64,000 nucleotides of DNA from Pseudomonas helvetica (lineage in GTDB: Bacteria > Pseudomonadota > Gammaproteobacteria > Pseudomonadales > Pseudomonadaceae): the NCBI RefSeq assembly GCF_039908645.1, contig NZ_CP150917.1, forward strand, positions 3,979,501 through 4,043,500, written 5' to 3'. Under the pieces are notes generated by a model, which saw nothing but the letters and a program-made list of their open reading frames with translations, ran no database searches and had not been told where the DNA came from. The position numbers were made by a program, and so were the translations under genes. Of the stretch, positions 24,662-33,311 are shown in pieces; the stretch's first letter is position 1; every line of letters begins with the position of its first letter.

Positions 24662-27600
24662 TCAGGGCGAAGTAAAAATCCTTAAATCCACATCTAATTC
24701 ATCCGCAGTGCTCAGCCAATCCTCGATAAGCTGAAAGGCTTGAATACTCTCGGGCGAAGACTTGAGTGGATTTCCCATGCTTTTGATGAAGTGGTCACTG
24801 GAAAACGAATTTCCGCCTACGATCCAGATCTCTTTTTTGCATCTCATTGATTTTCTTCGTTCGCAAATAAGATCCCAGACCCGCTCAGAAAGAGAGCCAT
24901 CAGGCGCTACTGGATGATTTATCTGACCATCGAATAATCTATAACGCGTCCCGAGCGGATAAGTTGCATCGTTGGAGGGCCAGTACCCATTCCACGTTTT
25001 AAAATTTCCCGGCTTTATATTCTTGTTGTTTGAAACAAGCATATGAATATTTTTTATCGCTTGACTCCCGACCTCGGCGAGAGCACCTGCTGATGATCTT
25101 GGGTTGAGGGTATCGCCACACTTGACATGAACGAAACATAGCCTCTCCGGGGATGACAAAATGAAATCACCCGGTTCAACACCCATATCGCAGCAAAGCA
25201 CGAGATCACAACCAGGTATGAACTTGGCGAACGGCCCTAGCTCGCCGTGTGGAGTGCCTGAACTACCATATCCCTTTAGCCTGTCGATGAGGTAAAAAAT
25301 CGAGTCCGTATCAAAGCTATCTTTGGTGGTTCGAAAATATTTGTGATCCCGGACGTGACCTTTCTCCTTTAGATTTTGGCTCCGCATCTCTGGAAGTGGA
25401 AACAGTGAGGCACACGCAAAACTTTGTTCTGCCTCGATTCCCCGCTCATAAGGAAGTGCCAACCGGTAAAAATTTCCACCTAGATACGTTACCCCATCCT
25501 CATACAGAACTTTCAATCGCTGGCCAACATTTAGATATTCCACTACCCATTTATGATCAGCCCTTTCTTCAGAAACACCAGCAAGCTGGACTTCGAAACA
25601 TGAGTCATCATCCGAGTATGTCAAAGCCAGCTCCACCAACTCACCCTGTGCATGGAAGCTGACTCCGTCATTGAAATCTACGTAAAGAAACTCAGCATGG
25701 ATCTCGCCCCGGCCAATCTGCTCAGGTCCGTCTAGTTCAGTGAAATCCAGCAATACAGAAAGAATTTTTGTGTCCGGCCTTTCAGCTATCGGCTGCGCGT
25801 AAGACTTGATAAGCCGTCCAGCATTGCCTCCTGCCTCGATGCATTCGCTAACTATATCGATCCATTGAGAAAGATCATAAAGCGTGAAATTTGATTCCTT
25901 CTGATCGACCACTCGGCCTGATCTGGCCCCAATGTAGTAGCTGCTGTCTTTCTTCCCGTCCAGGCCGATATTGTCGACTTTCACCATAGTTAGGGCATAT
26001 CTGGAATTGCTCTGATTACTACGACTTCCATCTAGGTTCTGTCCCTTCAAAGCCACAGACTCCGGACGTCGTACAGCTTGACCAATAGCTCGGGCGTGAG
26101 TCTCCTTGACCTGATGAATCGCTGTCCTGGCCGCCAACGCAGTAAGCTTGTCGATATGGATGGCATTACGAAGCCGATACTGCTCTTGGTTGTAGTATCG
26201 CCCGCCGCCGCTATCGAATATTGCTACAGCTGAATCCATCTCCTTTACGACAATTACATGCAGTCTTGGCTCAAAAAACAGCTTGTTAGAAAAGAATTTT
26301 GAGCTATTAAACGACACGTAGACCATAACTTTTAGGTCGAGAACCTCCTCATAGCTCTTGACCAAAGCCCCGGTTCCATGAAGCTCCCAGTAGAGGCGAT
26401 CCATAAGTAGGGACAGGGAGAATTCTGCCTCCTTCTGCACGAAGCACACCGAAGCTTGAGGGATTTTGATGTCGTCCTCAGGAACTAGCTCATTGAGATC
26501 CACACGTTCCTTAAATTTACCGTCGAAATAGCTGTACTTGGGGAAGCTATCGAGGAAGGACTCGATTAGGTAACTCGTACTGAGAGACTTTACAAATTCT
26601 GACGCTCCTCCACTGGCGAGATAATCGTCAAATTTTTGGTAGCCATCCCACATCCCCTCATTCGCCCCCCGGCTAAGATCCAATACCAAGGGCCGCGCAT
26701 TCCCATAACGCCGGACGATCCGGCCGACAGCCTGTACCAGCTCTCGCCCACTACCCAACTCGTAGGTCAAGACCAACAGTTTGGCTTCGGGAATGTCTAT
26801 GCCTTCGTCAAGCTTATGCTGGTGGACGATTACCCTGAGGCCATCAACCTTAAGCGCTCGTCCAACCCGCTTAAACTTATTTTCCTCGTCTTGATTTTCC
26901 AATCGTTCATGGACACTTGCGGTGCAAAAAAGTGGAGCTAGTAGTTCGTGATATTTCTCGATTTCCTCAAGGCTCTTGCACTTGACGATACATTTTAGAT
27001 TATCGTCAACCTCCAGATAACCCGTAATCCTCGCAAGCATTTTCGCTTCATCGGCAACCTGCTCATAAAAAGGCTCCGAAATCACTCCATCGCCTACAGC
27101 GTCTTTAAAAGTGAAGACATAGAAATGTTCTGTACTCACATTTAATTCAAATAGATCATTTCTATAAGGGGTCGCAGTAATCACCACTTTCATAGCGGAA
27201 GATTGTCGGATTATTTCTCGCCAAACGGGGGACGGCTCAGAGTGGCCTTCATCAACAATAATTAGATCGAAGTCCTGCTGAACTTTTCCAAGCACCTCAT
27301 CTCCGATAAATGTTAACTTCTGAAAACTGGTGATATAAATACCATCACCTTGACCGAAATCAGAGTCCCTGAAAGTTCTTTTCAGCTTGAAGTCCGCATC
27401 ATTGATCGTAACACGAAAGAATTTTTTAGAAATCTCTCGGAAAAGTTGATCCTTTACTGCTTTGCGGTGACATATAACAAGGACTTTAGCTGCACTAGAG
27501 AGATGGGATATAAGCGAGATGACACCCGTTTTTCCCGCACCGGTAGGCAGATTTATTAAGAAGGCCTTATCCGCATCGCTTTCCTCGGCATACTTCACGA

Positions 27601-27712
27601 AACTTCGCACCGCGCTGAGTTGGCAGCTTCTTAGCTTTTCTTTCGCTGACTCCAAGTATTCGAGAATGTTCACAACGTTCGTCCATGTCGAAATAGGGCG
27701 TGCTCGTAACAC
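24662..27712 (-). CDS. DEAD/DEAH helicase with C-terminal nuclease-like domain
   Basis: 1016 residues from a GTG at 27712 (AGGCAGAG adjacent); a GTG at 27673 is an alternative. It is a superfamily 2 helicase of the type III restriction/RecQ-like architecture: Walker A LPTGAGKT (55-62), DEGH (154-157), TATPYR (179-184), and motif VI QAVGRIVRR near 335. Near the C-terminus CDMGVEPGDFIL (841-852) and VHVKCG with H862-x-K864 resemble a divergent PD-(D/E)xK site, in which the usual Glu is His. A DNA-targeting defence role fits the neighbourhood. No methyltransferase gene lies adjacent, arguing against a classical restriction-modification system. Confidence 0.8.
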   Translation of the reverse strand: MLRARPISTWTNVVNILEYLESAKEKLRSCQLSAVRSFVKYAEESDADKAFLINLPTGAGKTGVISLISHLSSAAKVLVICHRKAVKDQLFREISKKFFRVTINDADFKLKRTFRDSDFGQGDGIYITSFQKLTFIGDEVLGKVQQDFDLIIVDEGHSEPSPVWREIIRQSSAMKVVITATPYRNDLFELNVSTEHFYVFTFKDAVGDGVISEPFYEQVADEAKMLARITGYLEVDDNLKCIVKCKSLEEIEKYHELLAPLFCTASVHERLENQDEENKFKRVGRALKVDGLRVIVHQHKLDEGIDIPEAKLLVLTYELGSGRELVQAVGRIVRRYGNARPLVLDLSRGANEGMWDGYQKFDDYLASGGASEFVKSLSTSYLIESFLDSFPKYSYFDGKFKERVDLNELVPEDDIKIPQASVCFVQKEAEFSLSLLMDRLYWELHGTGALVKSYEEVLDLKVMVYVSFNSSKFFSNKLFFEPRLHVIVVKEMDSAVAIFDSGGGRYYNQEQYRLRNAIHIDKLTALAARTAIHQVKETHARAIGQAVRRPESVALKGQNLDGSRSNQSNSRYALTMVKVDNIGLDGKKDSSYYIGARSGRVVDQKESNFTLYDLSQWIDIVSECIEAGGNAGRLIKSYAQPIAERPDTKILSVLLDFTELDGPEQIGRGEIHAEFLYVDFNDGVSFHAQGELVELALTYSDDDSCFEVQLAGVSEERADHKWVVEYLNVGQRLKVLYEDGVTYLGGNFYRLALPYERGIEAEQSFACASLFPLPEMRSQNLKEKGHVRDHKYFRTTKDSFDTDSIFYLIDRLKGYGSSGTPHGELGPFAKFIPGCDLVLCCDMGVEPGDFILSSPERLCFVHVKCGDTLNPRSSAGALAEVGSQAIKNIHMLVSNNKNIKPGNFKTWNGYWPSNDATYPLGTRYRLFDGQINHPVAPDGSLSERVWDLICERRKSMRCKKEIWIVGGNSFSSDHFIKSMGNPLKSSPESIQAFQLIEDWLSTADELDVDLRIFTSP

Positions 27713-28112
27713 CTCTGCCTACTAAAGCAGTGCCTTAGCAGGCAAATGCATCTAAATGCCATGACCTACAGTATCTGGATACTAAGTGACGGTAAAGTGA
27801 GCGATTACAACCGCACGGGAGCAAGAGGGTGAGGCTCATCCTTGCTTCTCATCATGTACCGCTTCCTACGTCGGTACCAATTTGTTGCGTCCACCGGTTG
27901 AATCCACAGTCGCTTGTTGCCATTGCCGATGGGCGCCCCTTTTTGTACAAGGGCATAGTAAATCGGAGACTTTCGGTGCATGCAGAATAGCCAAGATCGC
28001 AGCCTGCGGCAGCTCCTACGCCGGGCAGTCGAGTCCATACGTAAATCCGCAGGCCGCAATCTTTCAAACGCTTAACAGACAGGCATCACACCTTCAAACC
28101 GCCCGCCTTCAC
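27713..28112. other. Intergenic stretch with a REP-like inverted pair
   Basis: No gene found. Contains CCGGTTGAATCCACAG at 27893-27908, identical to 4731-4746, and an imperfect inverted pair at 27993-28063 (AAGATCGCAGCCTGCGG against its inverse form) around GCAGCTCCTACG, a Pseudomonas REP signature. It marks the right edge of the accessory island. Confidence 0.55.
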
Positions 28113-28385
28113 TCACTCCCCCGCCTCCTCCCGCAATCGTCTACCAATCACATCCATCAAATCGCACCCATCGCGCAACGGAATGGCCAGCAGTTTGGCG
28201 AAGTCGGCGAGCACCACCGTATCGCTCTCGATATCAGCACGAAAGGCGATATTTTCCAGCACCTGAGTAACCGTGCGGATTCGATAATCAGCAGTGGCTT
28301 GCAGCACGTCGAGTGGGGCTTGGGTGTCGATGAGCAGGGAGGCAGGGATCAGGTCGATTCCGGTGAGGGGCATGTATCGATTCAT
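28113..28385 (-). CDS. Small hypothetical protein, DUF3077-like
   Basis: 90 residues from the ATG at 28385, with AAGAGA upstream. A single helical domain (PLDVLQATADYRIRTVTQVL ... ADFAKLLAIPLRDGCDLMDV) resembles the small DUF3077-type proteins common in fluorescens-group pseudomonads. Function unknown. Divergent from the kdp operon, whose promoter occupies the 276-bp gap. Confidence 0.55.
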   Translation of the reverse strand: MNRYMPLTGIDLIPASLLIDTQAPLDVLQATADYRIRTVTQVLENIAFRADIESDTVVLADFAKLLAIPLRDGCDLMDVIGRRLREEAGE

Positions 28386-28569
28386 TTTGAAGATCTCTTA
28401 TTAATGGGATCCTCTGTGATCAGGTCGCCAAACCTAGTCGCCATGTGGGCGACGGGACGAACTATAAGCCCCACCCCATCACGGAACAAGGTGACGGATT
28501 CTTGGGTTTACGTAGGACCCGTATTGATACGCTCCCGAACCTTTAAACACCTCGTTGTACCCGACCAGC

Positions 28570-28588
28570 ATCTTTATCAAATCTTTAT
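28570..28588 (+). promoter_or_regulatory. Candidate KdpE binding site upstream of kdp
   Basis: ATCTTTAT is repeated directly with an 11-bp period (28570-28577 and 28581-28588) about 75-90 bases before the first kdp ORF. KdpE sites in other bacteria are T/A-rich direct repeats of similar spacing. The rest of the GC-rich gap has no comparable A/T block. Function is inferred. Confidence 0.45.
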
Positions 28589-28661
28589 TTCCCCGCCCCG
28601 AATCCTGTCAACAACTTTCCAAGCGTCCATTTAGGCTTTCCTCATTCCCGGAGGAAACGCC

Positions 28662-28757
28662 ATGGACTTCTTCTATCTGCTACTCGGTGCACTGTTTCTC
28701 ATCATTCTGGTCGGTCTGACCTACGGCTGCGCGGCGCTCAACAGGAGGCGGTCATGA
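28662..28757 (+). CDS. Short membrane peptide preceding kdpF
   Basis: 31 residues ([20 protein letters not shown] then [11 protein letters not shown]) with a strong GGAGG site (28650-28654). A single transmembrane helix with a basic cytoplasmic tail. Its stop overlaps the kdpF start (ATGA). Pseudomonads often carry such a leader-sized ORF before kdpF; whether it takes part in the Kdp complex is unknown. Confidence 0.7.
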   Translation: MDFFYLLLGALFLIILVGLTYGCAALNRRRS

Positions 28758-28846
28758 CCGGTTTCTATCTTTTCGGCGGCCTCATTGCGGCCGGCTTGCT
28801 GGTTTACCTCGTCGCCGCGCTGCTGTTTCCGGAGGACTTCCTGTGA
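28754..28846 (+). CDS. kdpF: KdpF, small subunit of the K+-transporting ATPase
   Basis: 30 residues, one membrane helix ([20 protein letters not shown]). KdpF stabilises the KdpABC complex in the inner membrane in other bacteria. The LFPEDF ending is the family hallmark. It overlaps the upstream small ORF by four bases and the GTG start of kdpA by four bases. Confidence 0.88.
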   Translation: MTGFYLFGGLIAAGLLVYLVAALLFPEDFL

Positions 28847-30615
28847 CTATTCAAGCCTGGGTTTTACTCGGCGCCTTTCTCCTGGCGCTGGGCCTTCTGG
28901 CCTGGCCACTGGGGCGTTGGCTGACCACGGTGATGGAGGGCCGGTTTGCCTTTGGTTCGCGCATCGAGTCGCCGCTGTATCGCCTGGCCGGCGTCAAGCC
29001 TGAAGCGCAGATGGGGTGGCTCCAGTACGCGCTGGCATTGATTCTGTTCAACGCGTTGGGGGTGCTGGCGGTTTATGCCTTGCAACGGTTGCAAGGCGTG
29101 CTGCCGTTCAACCCGCAGGGGTTTGCGGCCGTCACTCCCGACTCCTCGTTCAACACTGCTTTCAGCTTCGTGACCAACACCAACTGGCAAGCCTATAGCG
29201 GTGAGTCGACGATGAGTTACCTGACGCAGATGCTCGCGCTGACGGTGCAGAACTTCCTGTCCGCCGCCACCGGCATTGTGGTGGCGGTGGCGCTGATCCG
29301 CGGGTTCGCCCGCCACAGCGTGGACAGCATCGGCAACGCCTGGACTGATCTCACCCGCGTCACCTTGTGGGTGCTGCTGCCACTGTCGCTGATACTCGCG
29401 TTGTTCTTTGTCAGTCAGGGCGTGATTCAAAACCTTGACCCGTATAAAGACGTCTCGACACTGGAGGTCATGCAGTACCAGAACCCGGTGCTGAATGACG
29501 CCGGCCAGCCGACCCTCGATGCCCAGGGCAATCCGGTGACCAAGGCCGCCAGCACCGACAAGCAGACGATTGCCATGGGGCCGGTCGCCTCGCAAGAAGC
29601 GATCAAGATGCTCGGCACCAATGGCGGCGGTTTCTTCAACGCCAACTCGTCGCACCCCTACGAGAACCCGACCGCCATCACCAACTTCTTCCAGTTGCTC
29701 GCGATCTTCCTGATCCCGACCGCGCTGTGTTTCGTCTTCGGTCATGTCGTCGGTGACATACGCCAGGGCTGGGCGCTGCTGGCGACGATGACGATCATCT
29801 TCGTGATTGCGGTGGTGGCCGTCACCCATTACGAACAGCTGGGCAATCCACAGTTTTCAGCGCTGGGCATTGATACGGCGGCGGGCAACATGGAGGGCAA
29901 GGAAGTGCGCTTCGGTATCAGCGCCTCCAGCCTGTTTGCGGCCGTGACCACGGCGGCTTCATGCGGTGCGGTCAACGCGATGCACGACTCGTTCACCCCG
30001 TTGGGCGGTGCGGTGCCGCTGGTGCTGATGCAACTCGGTGAAGTGGTGTTCGGCGGCACCGGTTCCGGTCTGTACGGCATGCTGATATTCGCCATTCTCG
30101 CGGTGTTTATCGCCGGTCTGATGATCGGCCGTACGCCTGAATACCTGGGCAAGAAGATCGAAGCCTTCGAGATGAAAATGGTCGCCATCGCGATCCTGGT
30201 GACGCCGTTGCTGGTGCTGTTCGGGACCGCCATTGCGGTGATGGCCGAGGCCGGCAAGCTGGGGATCGCCAACCCTGGCGCCCATGGTTTCTCGGAGATC
30301 CTCTACGCCTTCACCTCGGCAGCCAACAACAATGGCAGCGCCTTCGCCGGTCTGTCGGCCAACACCCCGTTCTACAACATCATGCTGGCCATCGCCTTTT
30401 GGCTAGGCCGCTTCGGCGTGATCGTACCGGTGCTCGCCGTCGCTGGCAGCCTCGCCGCGAAAAAACGCCTGGCGGTCACCGGCGGCACGATGCCGACCCA
30501 CGGGATGCTGTTCGTTGTACTGCTGATTGGCACGGTGTTGCTGGTCGGCTTGCTGAACTACGTACCGGCGCTCGCGCTGGGGCCCGTCGTCGAACACCTC
30601 ATCATGATCAAGTGA
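28843..30615 (+). CDS. kdpA: Potassium-transporting ATPase subunit A
   Basis: 590 residues starting at a GTG that overlaps the kdpF stop. This is the potassium channel-like subunit, with about ten membrane helices and selectivity-loop motifs ([48 protein letters not shown]). About 30 residues longer than the E. coli protein, mainly because of an insertion around residues 215-245 ([20 protein letters not shown]), which also occurs in other pseudomonads as far as I remember. High-affinity K+ uptake under K+ limitation. Confidence 0.97.
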   Translation: MTIQAWVLLGAFLLALGLLAWPLGRWLTTVMEGRFAFGSRIESPLYRLAGVKPEAQMGWLQYALALILFNALGVLAVYALQRLQGVLPFNPQGFAAVTPDSSFNTAFSFVTNTNWQAYSGESTMSYLTQMLALTVQNFLSAATGIVVAVALIRGFARHSVDSIGNAWTDLTRVTLWVLLPLSLILALFFVSQGVIQNLDPYKDVSTLEVMQYQNPVLNDAGQPTLDAQGNPVTKAASTDKQTIAMGPVASQEAIKMLGTNGGGFFNANSSHPYENPTAITNFFQLLAIFLIPTALCFVFGHVVGDIRQGWALLATMTIIFVIAVVAVTHYEQLGNPQFSALGIDTAAGNMEGKEVRFGISASSLFAAVTTAASCGAVNAMHDSFTPLGGAVPLVLMQLGEVVFGGTGSGLYGMLIFAILAVFIAGLMIGRTPEYLGKKIEAFEMKMVAIAILVTPLLVLFGTAIAVMAEAGKLGIANPGAHGFSEILYAFTSAANNNGSAFAGLSANTPFYNIMLAIAFWLGRFGVIVPVLAVAGSLAAKKRLAVTGGTMPTHGMLFVVLLIGTVLLVGLLNYVPALALGPVVEHLIMIK

Positions 30616-30625
30616 GACCACGAAC

Positions 30626-32704
30626 ATGACACGTAAAGCGTTCTCCTTGTTCGACCCGAAACTGATAAGGCCTGCGATGGTCGAGTCGGTGCGCAAACTC
30701 AGCCCACGAATCCAGTGGCGCAACCCGGTGATGTTTGTCGTCTACATCGGCGCGATCATCACCACTGCCCTCTGGGCGCAGGCCCTCAGCGGCAAGGGCG
30801 AAGCCAGCAGCGGGTTCATCCTCGCGATTGCCTTGTGGCTGTGGTTTACCCTGCTGTTCGCCAACTTTGCCGAAGCGCTGGCTGAAGGTCGCAGCAAGGC
30901 CCAGGCGGCCTCCCTGCGCGACCTGAAAAAGCAAACCTGGGCCAAGAAACTGCGCGAACCGCACTACGGCGCCGAGTGGCAGTTGGCTCAGTCGAGTGAC
31001 CTGTGCAAAGGCGACGTGGTGGTGGTTGAAGCCGGTGACCTCGCGAACTCGGTGATCCCCGCCGACGGCGAGGTGATCGAAGGCGCGGCTTCGGTGGACG
31101 AGTCGGCGATTACCGGCGAATCGGCTCCGGTGATTCGCGAGTCTGGCGGCGACTTCTCGTCGGTGACCGGCGGTACGCGGGTGCTGTCGGACTGGATCGT
31201 CGTCCGCGTGACCGCCAACCCCGGCGAGACCTTCGTCGACCGCATGATTGCCATGGTCGAAAATGCCAAACGGCAAAAGACCCCGAACGAAATCGCCCTG
31301 TCGATCCTGCTGGTCGCATTGACCATCGTGTTCCTCGGCGTGACAGTGACGCTCCTGCCCTACTCCCTGTTTGGGGTCGCAGCCGCCAAATCCGGCTCGC
31401 CGGTCTCGATCACCGTGCTCATCTCGTTGTTGGTGTGTCTGATCCCCACGACCATTGCCGGGCTGCTGTCGGCGGTCGGTGTGGCGGGCATGAGCCGCAT
31501 GATGGAAGCCAACGTGATCGCCACCTCCGGGCGGGCCGTGGAGGCTGCCGGTGATGTCGACGTGTTGCTGCTCGACAAGACCGGGACCATCACCTTGGGC
31601 AACCGCCACGCCTCGGCGTTCTTGCCGGCGCCGGGGATCAAGGAAGCGGAGCTGGCGGATATCGCACAGCTTGCGTCACTGGCCGACGAAACGCCTGAGG
31701 GGCGCAGCATCGTGGTCCTGGCCAAACAACGGTTCAACCTGCGCGAACGCGACATCACCGCGCTGCACGCGCACTTCGTGCACTTTTCGGCGCAGACCCG
31801 CATGAGCGGCGTCAACATGGATGAGCGGCAACTGCGCAAGGGCGCCGGCGAGGCGATCCTCAAGCATGTCCAAAGCCTGGGCGGACACTTTCCGGAAGCG
31901 GTGCAAACCATCGTCGACCAAGTGGCTCAGCGCGGCAGTACGCCGCTGGTGGTCGCCGATGGGGCCAGGGTGCTGGGCGTCATCGAGCTCAAGGACATCG
32001 TCAAGGGCGGCATCAAGGAGCGCTTCTCCGAGCTGCGGCGCATGGGGATCAAGACTGTGATGGTGACCGGGGACAACCGGATCACCGCTGCCGCCATCGC
32101 CGCCGAGGCCGGTGTCGATGACTTTTTGGCGGAAGCCACACCCGAACAAAAACTCGAACTGATCCGCAGCTATCAAGCCGAAGGCCGGCTGGTGGCCATG
32201 ACCGGCGACGGCACCAACGATGCCCCGGCACTGGCGCAGGCGGATGTCGCCGTTGCGATGAACTCCGGGACTCAAGCCGCCAAGGAAGCCGGCAACATGG
32301 TCGACCTCGACAGCAACCCGACCAAGTTGATCGAGGTGGTGGAAACCGGCAAACAGATGCTGATGACCCGGGGTTCGCTGACCACGTTCTCGATTGCCAA
32401 CGACATCGCCAAGTATTTCGCGATCGTGCCGGCAGCCTTTGTCAGCACTTACCCGCAGCTCGCGGCACTGAACATCATGGGCCTGACGAGCCCGAATTCG
32501 GCGGTGCTATCGGCGGTGATTTTCAACGCGCTAATCATCATTTTCCTGATTCCCCTGGCGCTCCGAGGCGTGAAGTACCGCCCGGTCGGTGCCGCGCTTT
32601 TGTTGCGCCGCAACCTGTTGATCTACGGGTTGGGTGGGGTGATCGTTCCATTCATTGGCATCAAAGTGATCGACATGGCGCTGTCCGCTGTCGGTCTGAC
32701 TTGA
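30626..32704 (+). CDS. kdpB: Potassium-transporting ATPase subunit B
   Basis: 692 residues, P-type ATPase. Phosphorylation site DKTGT at D317, actuator loop TGES at 163-166, and the hinge motif [20 protein letters not shown]. Couples ATP hydrolysis to potassium transport through KdpA. It lies 10 bp after kdpA and 6 bp before kdpC, so it is tightly operonic. Full length with no sign of damage. Confidence 0.97.
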   Translation: MTRKAFSLFDPKLIRPAMVESVRKLSPRIQWRNPVMFVVYIGAIITTALWAQALSGKGEASSGFILAIALWLWFTLLFANFAEALAEGRSKAQAASLRDLKKQTWAKKLREPHYGAEWQLAQSSDLCKGDVVVVEAGDLANSVIPADGEVIEGAASVDESAITGESAPVIRESGGDFSSVTGGTRVLSDWIVVRVTANPGETFVDRMIAMVENAKRQKTPNEIALSILLVALTIVFLGVTVTLLPYSLFGVAAAKSGSPVSITVLISLLVCLIPTTIAGLLSAVGVAGMSRMMEANVIATSGRAVEAAGDVDVLLLDKTGTITLGNRHASAFLPAPGIKEAELADIAQLASLADETPEGRSIVVLAKQRFNLRERDITALHAHFVHFSAQTRMSGVNMDERQLRKGAGEAILKHVQSLGGHFPEAVQTIVDQVAQRGSTPLVVADGARVLGVIELKDIVKGGIKERFSELRRMGIKTVMVTGDNRITAAAIAAEAGVDDFLAEATPEQKLELIRSYQAEGRLVAMTGDGTNDAPALAQADVAVAMNSGTQAAKEAGNMVDLDSNPTKLIEVVETGKQMLMTRGSLTTFSIANDIAKYFAIVPAAFVSTYPQLAALNIMGLTSPNSAVLSAVIFNALIIIFLIPLALRGVKYRPVGAALLLRRNLLIYGLGGVIVPFIGIKVIDMALSAVGLT

Positions 32705-32710
32705 GGGAGT

Positions 32711-33289
32711 ATGGCTATGTTATCTCTGCTGCGTCCGGCGTTGACCCTGCTGATTGCACTGTCACTGCTCACCGGCCTGGCCTATCCACTGGTCACAACC
32801 GGCATTGCCAGGCTGGTCTTTCCGCATCAGGCGGCGGGTAGCCTGATCGAGAGAGACGGCAAAACCGTGGGCTCGCTGTTGATCGGTCAGGGCTTCAGTG
32901 ATCCGAAGTATTTCTGGAGCCGCCCTTCCGCCACCAGCCCCATGCCCTACAACCCGCTGGCCTCGGGCGGCTCGAACCTCGGTCCGCTGAACCCGGCGCT
33001 GGCGGATGCGCTGAAGGGCCGCATCGATGCCTTGCACGCTGCCGATCCCGGCAACACCGCCACGGTGCCCGCCGACCTGGTCTACAGTTCCGCCAGTGGG
33101 CTTGATCCGCATATCAGCATTGCCGCGGCGCTGTACCAGGCGGGCCGGGTTTCGCGGGTGCGCAACCTGCCCGTCGACAAGGTTCGCGAGCTGATCAACC
33201 AACACGCCGAAGGCACGCTGTTCGGGTTTCTCGGCGAGCCTCGGGTCAACGTTCTGGAACTGAACCTGGCACTCGACGCCGCACATTGA
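32711..33289 (+). CDS. kdpC: Potassium-transporting ATPase subunit C
   Basis: 192 residues with one N-terminal membrane helix ([20 protein letters not shown]) and a periplasmic domain with the family motifs [20 protein letters not shown] and [20 protein letters not shown]. Needed for assembly of the Kdp complex and for high ATP affinity. It begins six bases after kdpB and is followed by kdpD after 22 bp. Confidence 0.97.
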   Translation: MAMLSLLRPALTLLIALSLLTGLAYPLVTTGIARLVFPHQAAGSLIERDGKTVGSLLIGQGFSDPKYFWSRPSATSPMPYNPLASGGSNLGPLNPALADALKGRIDALHAADPGNTATVPADLVYSSASGLDPHISIAAALYQAGRVSRVRNLPVDKVRELINQHAEGTLFGFLGEPRVNVLELNLALDAAH

Positions 33290-33311
33290 GCGTTAACACA
33301 CGGTGAGCTTG

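Noticed and set aside
20784..27712. Classical restriction-modification system
   Set aside because: Nuclease- and helicase-like genes are present, but no DNA methyltransferase or specificity subunit is in the island.
30608..31609. 333-codon open frame on the minus strand
   Set aside because: Shadow of kdpB; the translation is low-complexity, rich in H, R, Q and D.
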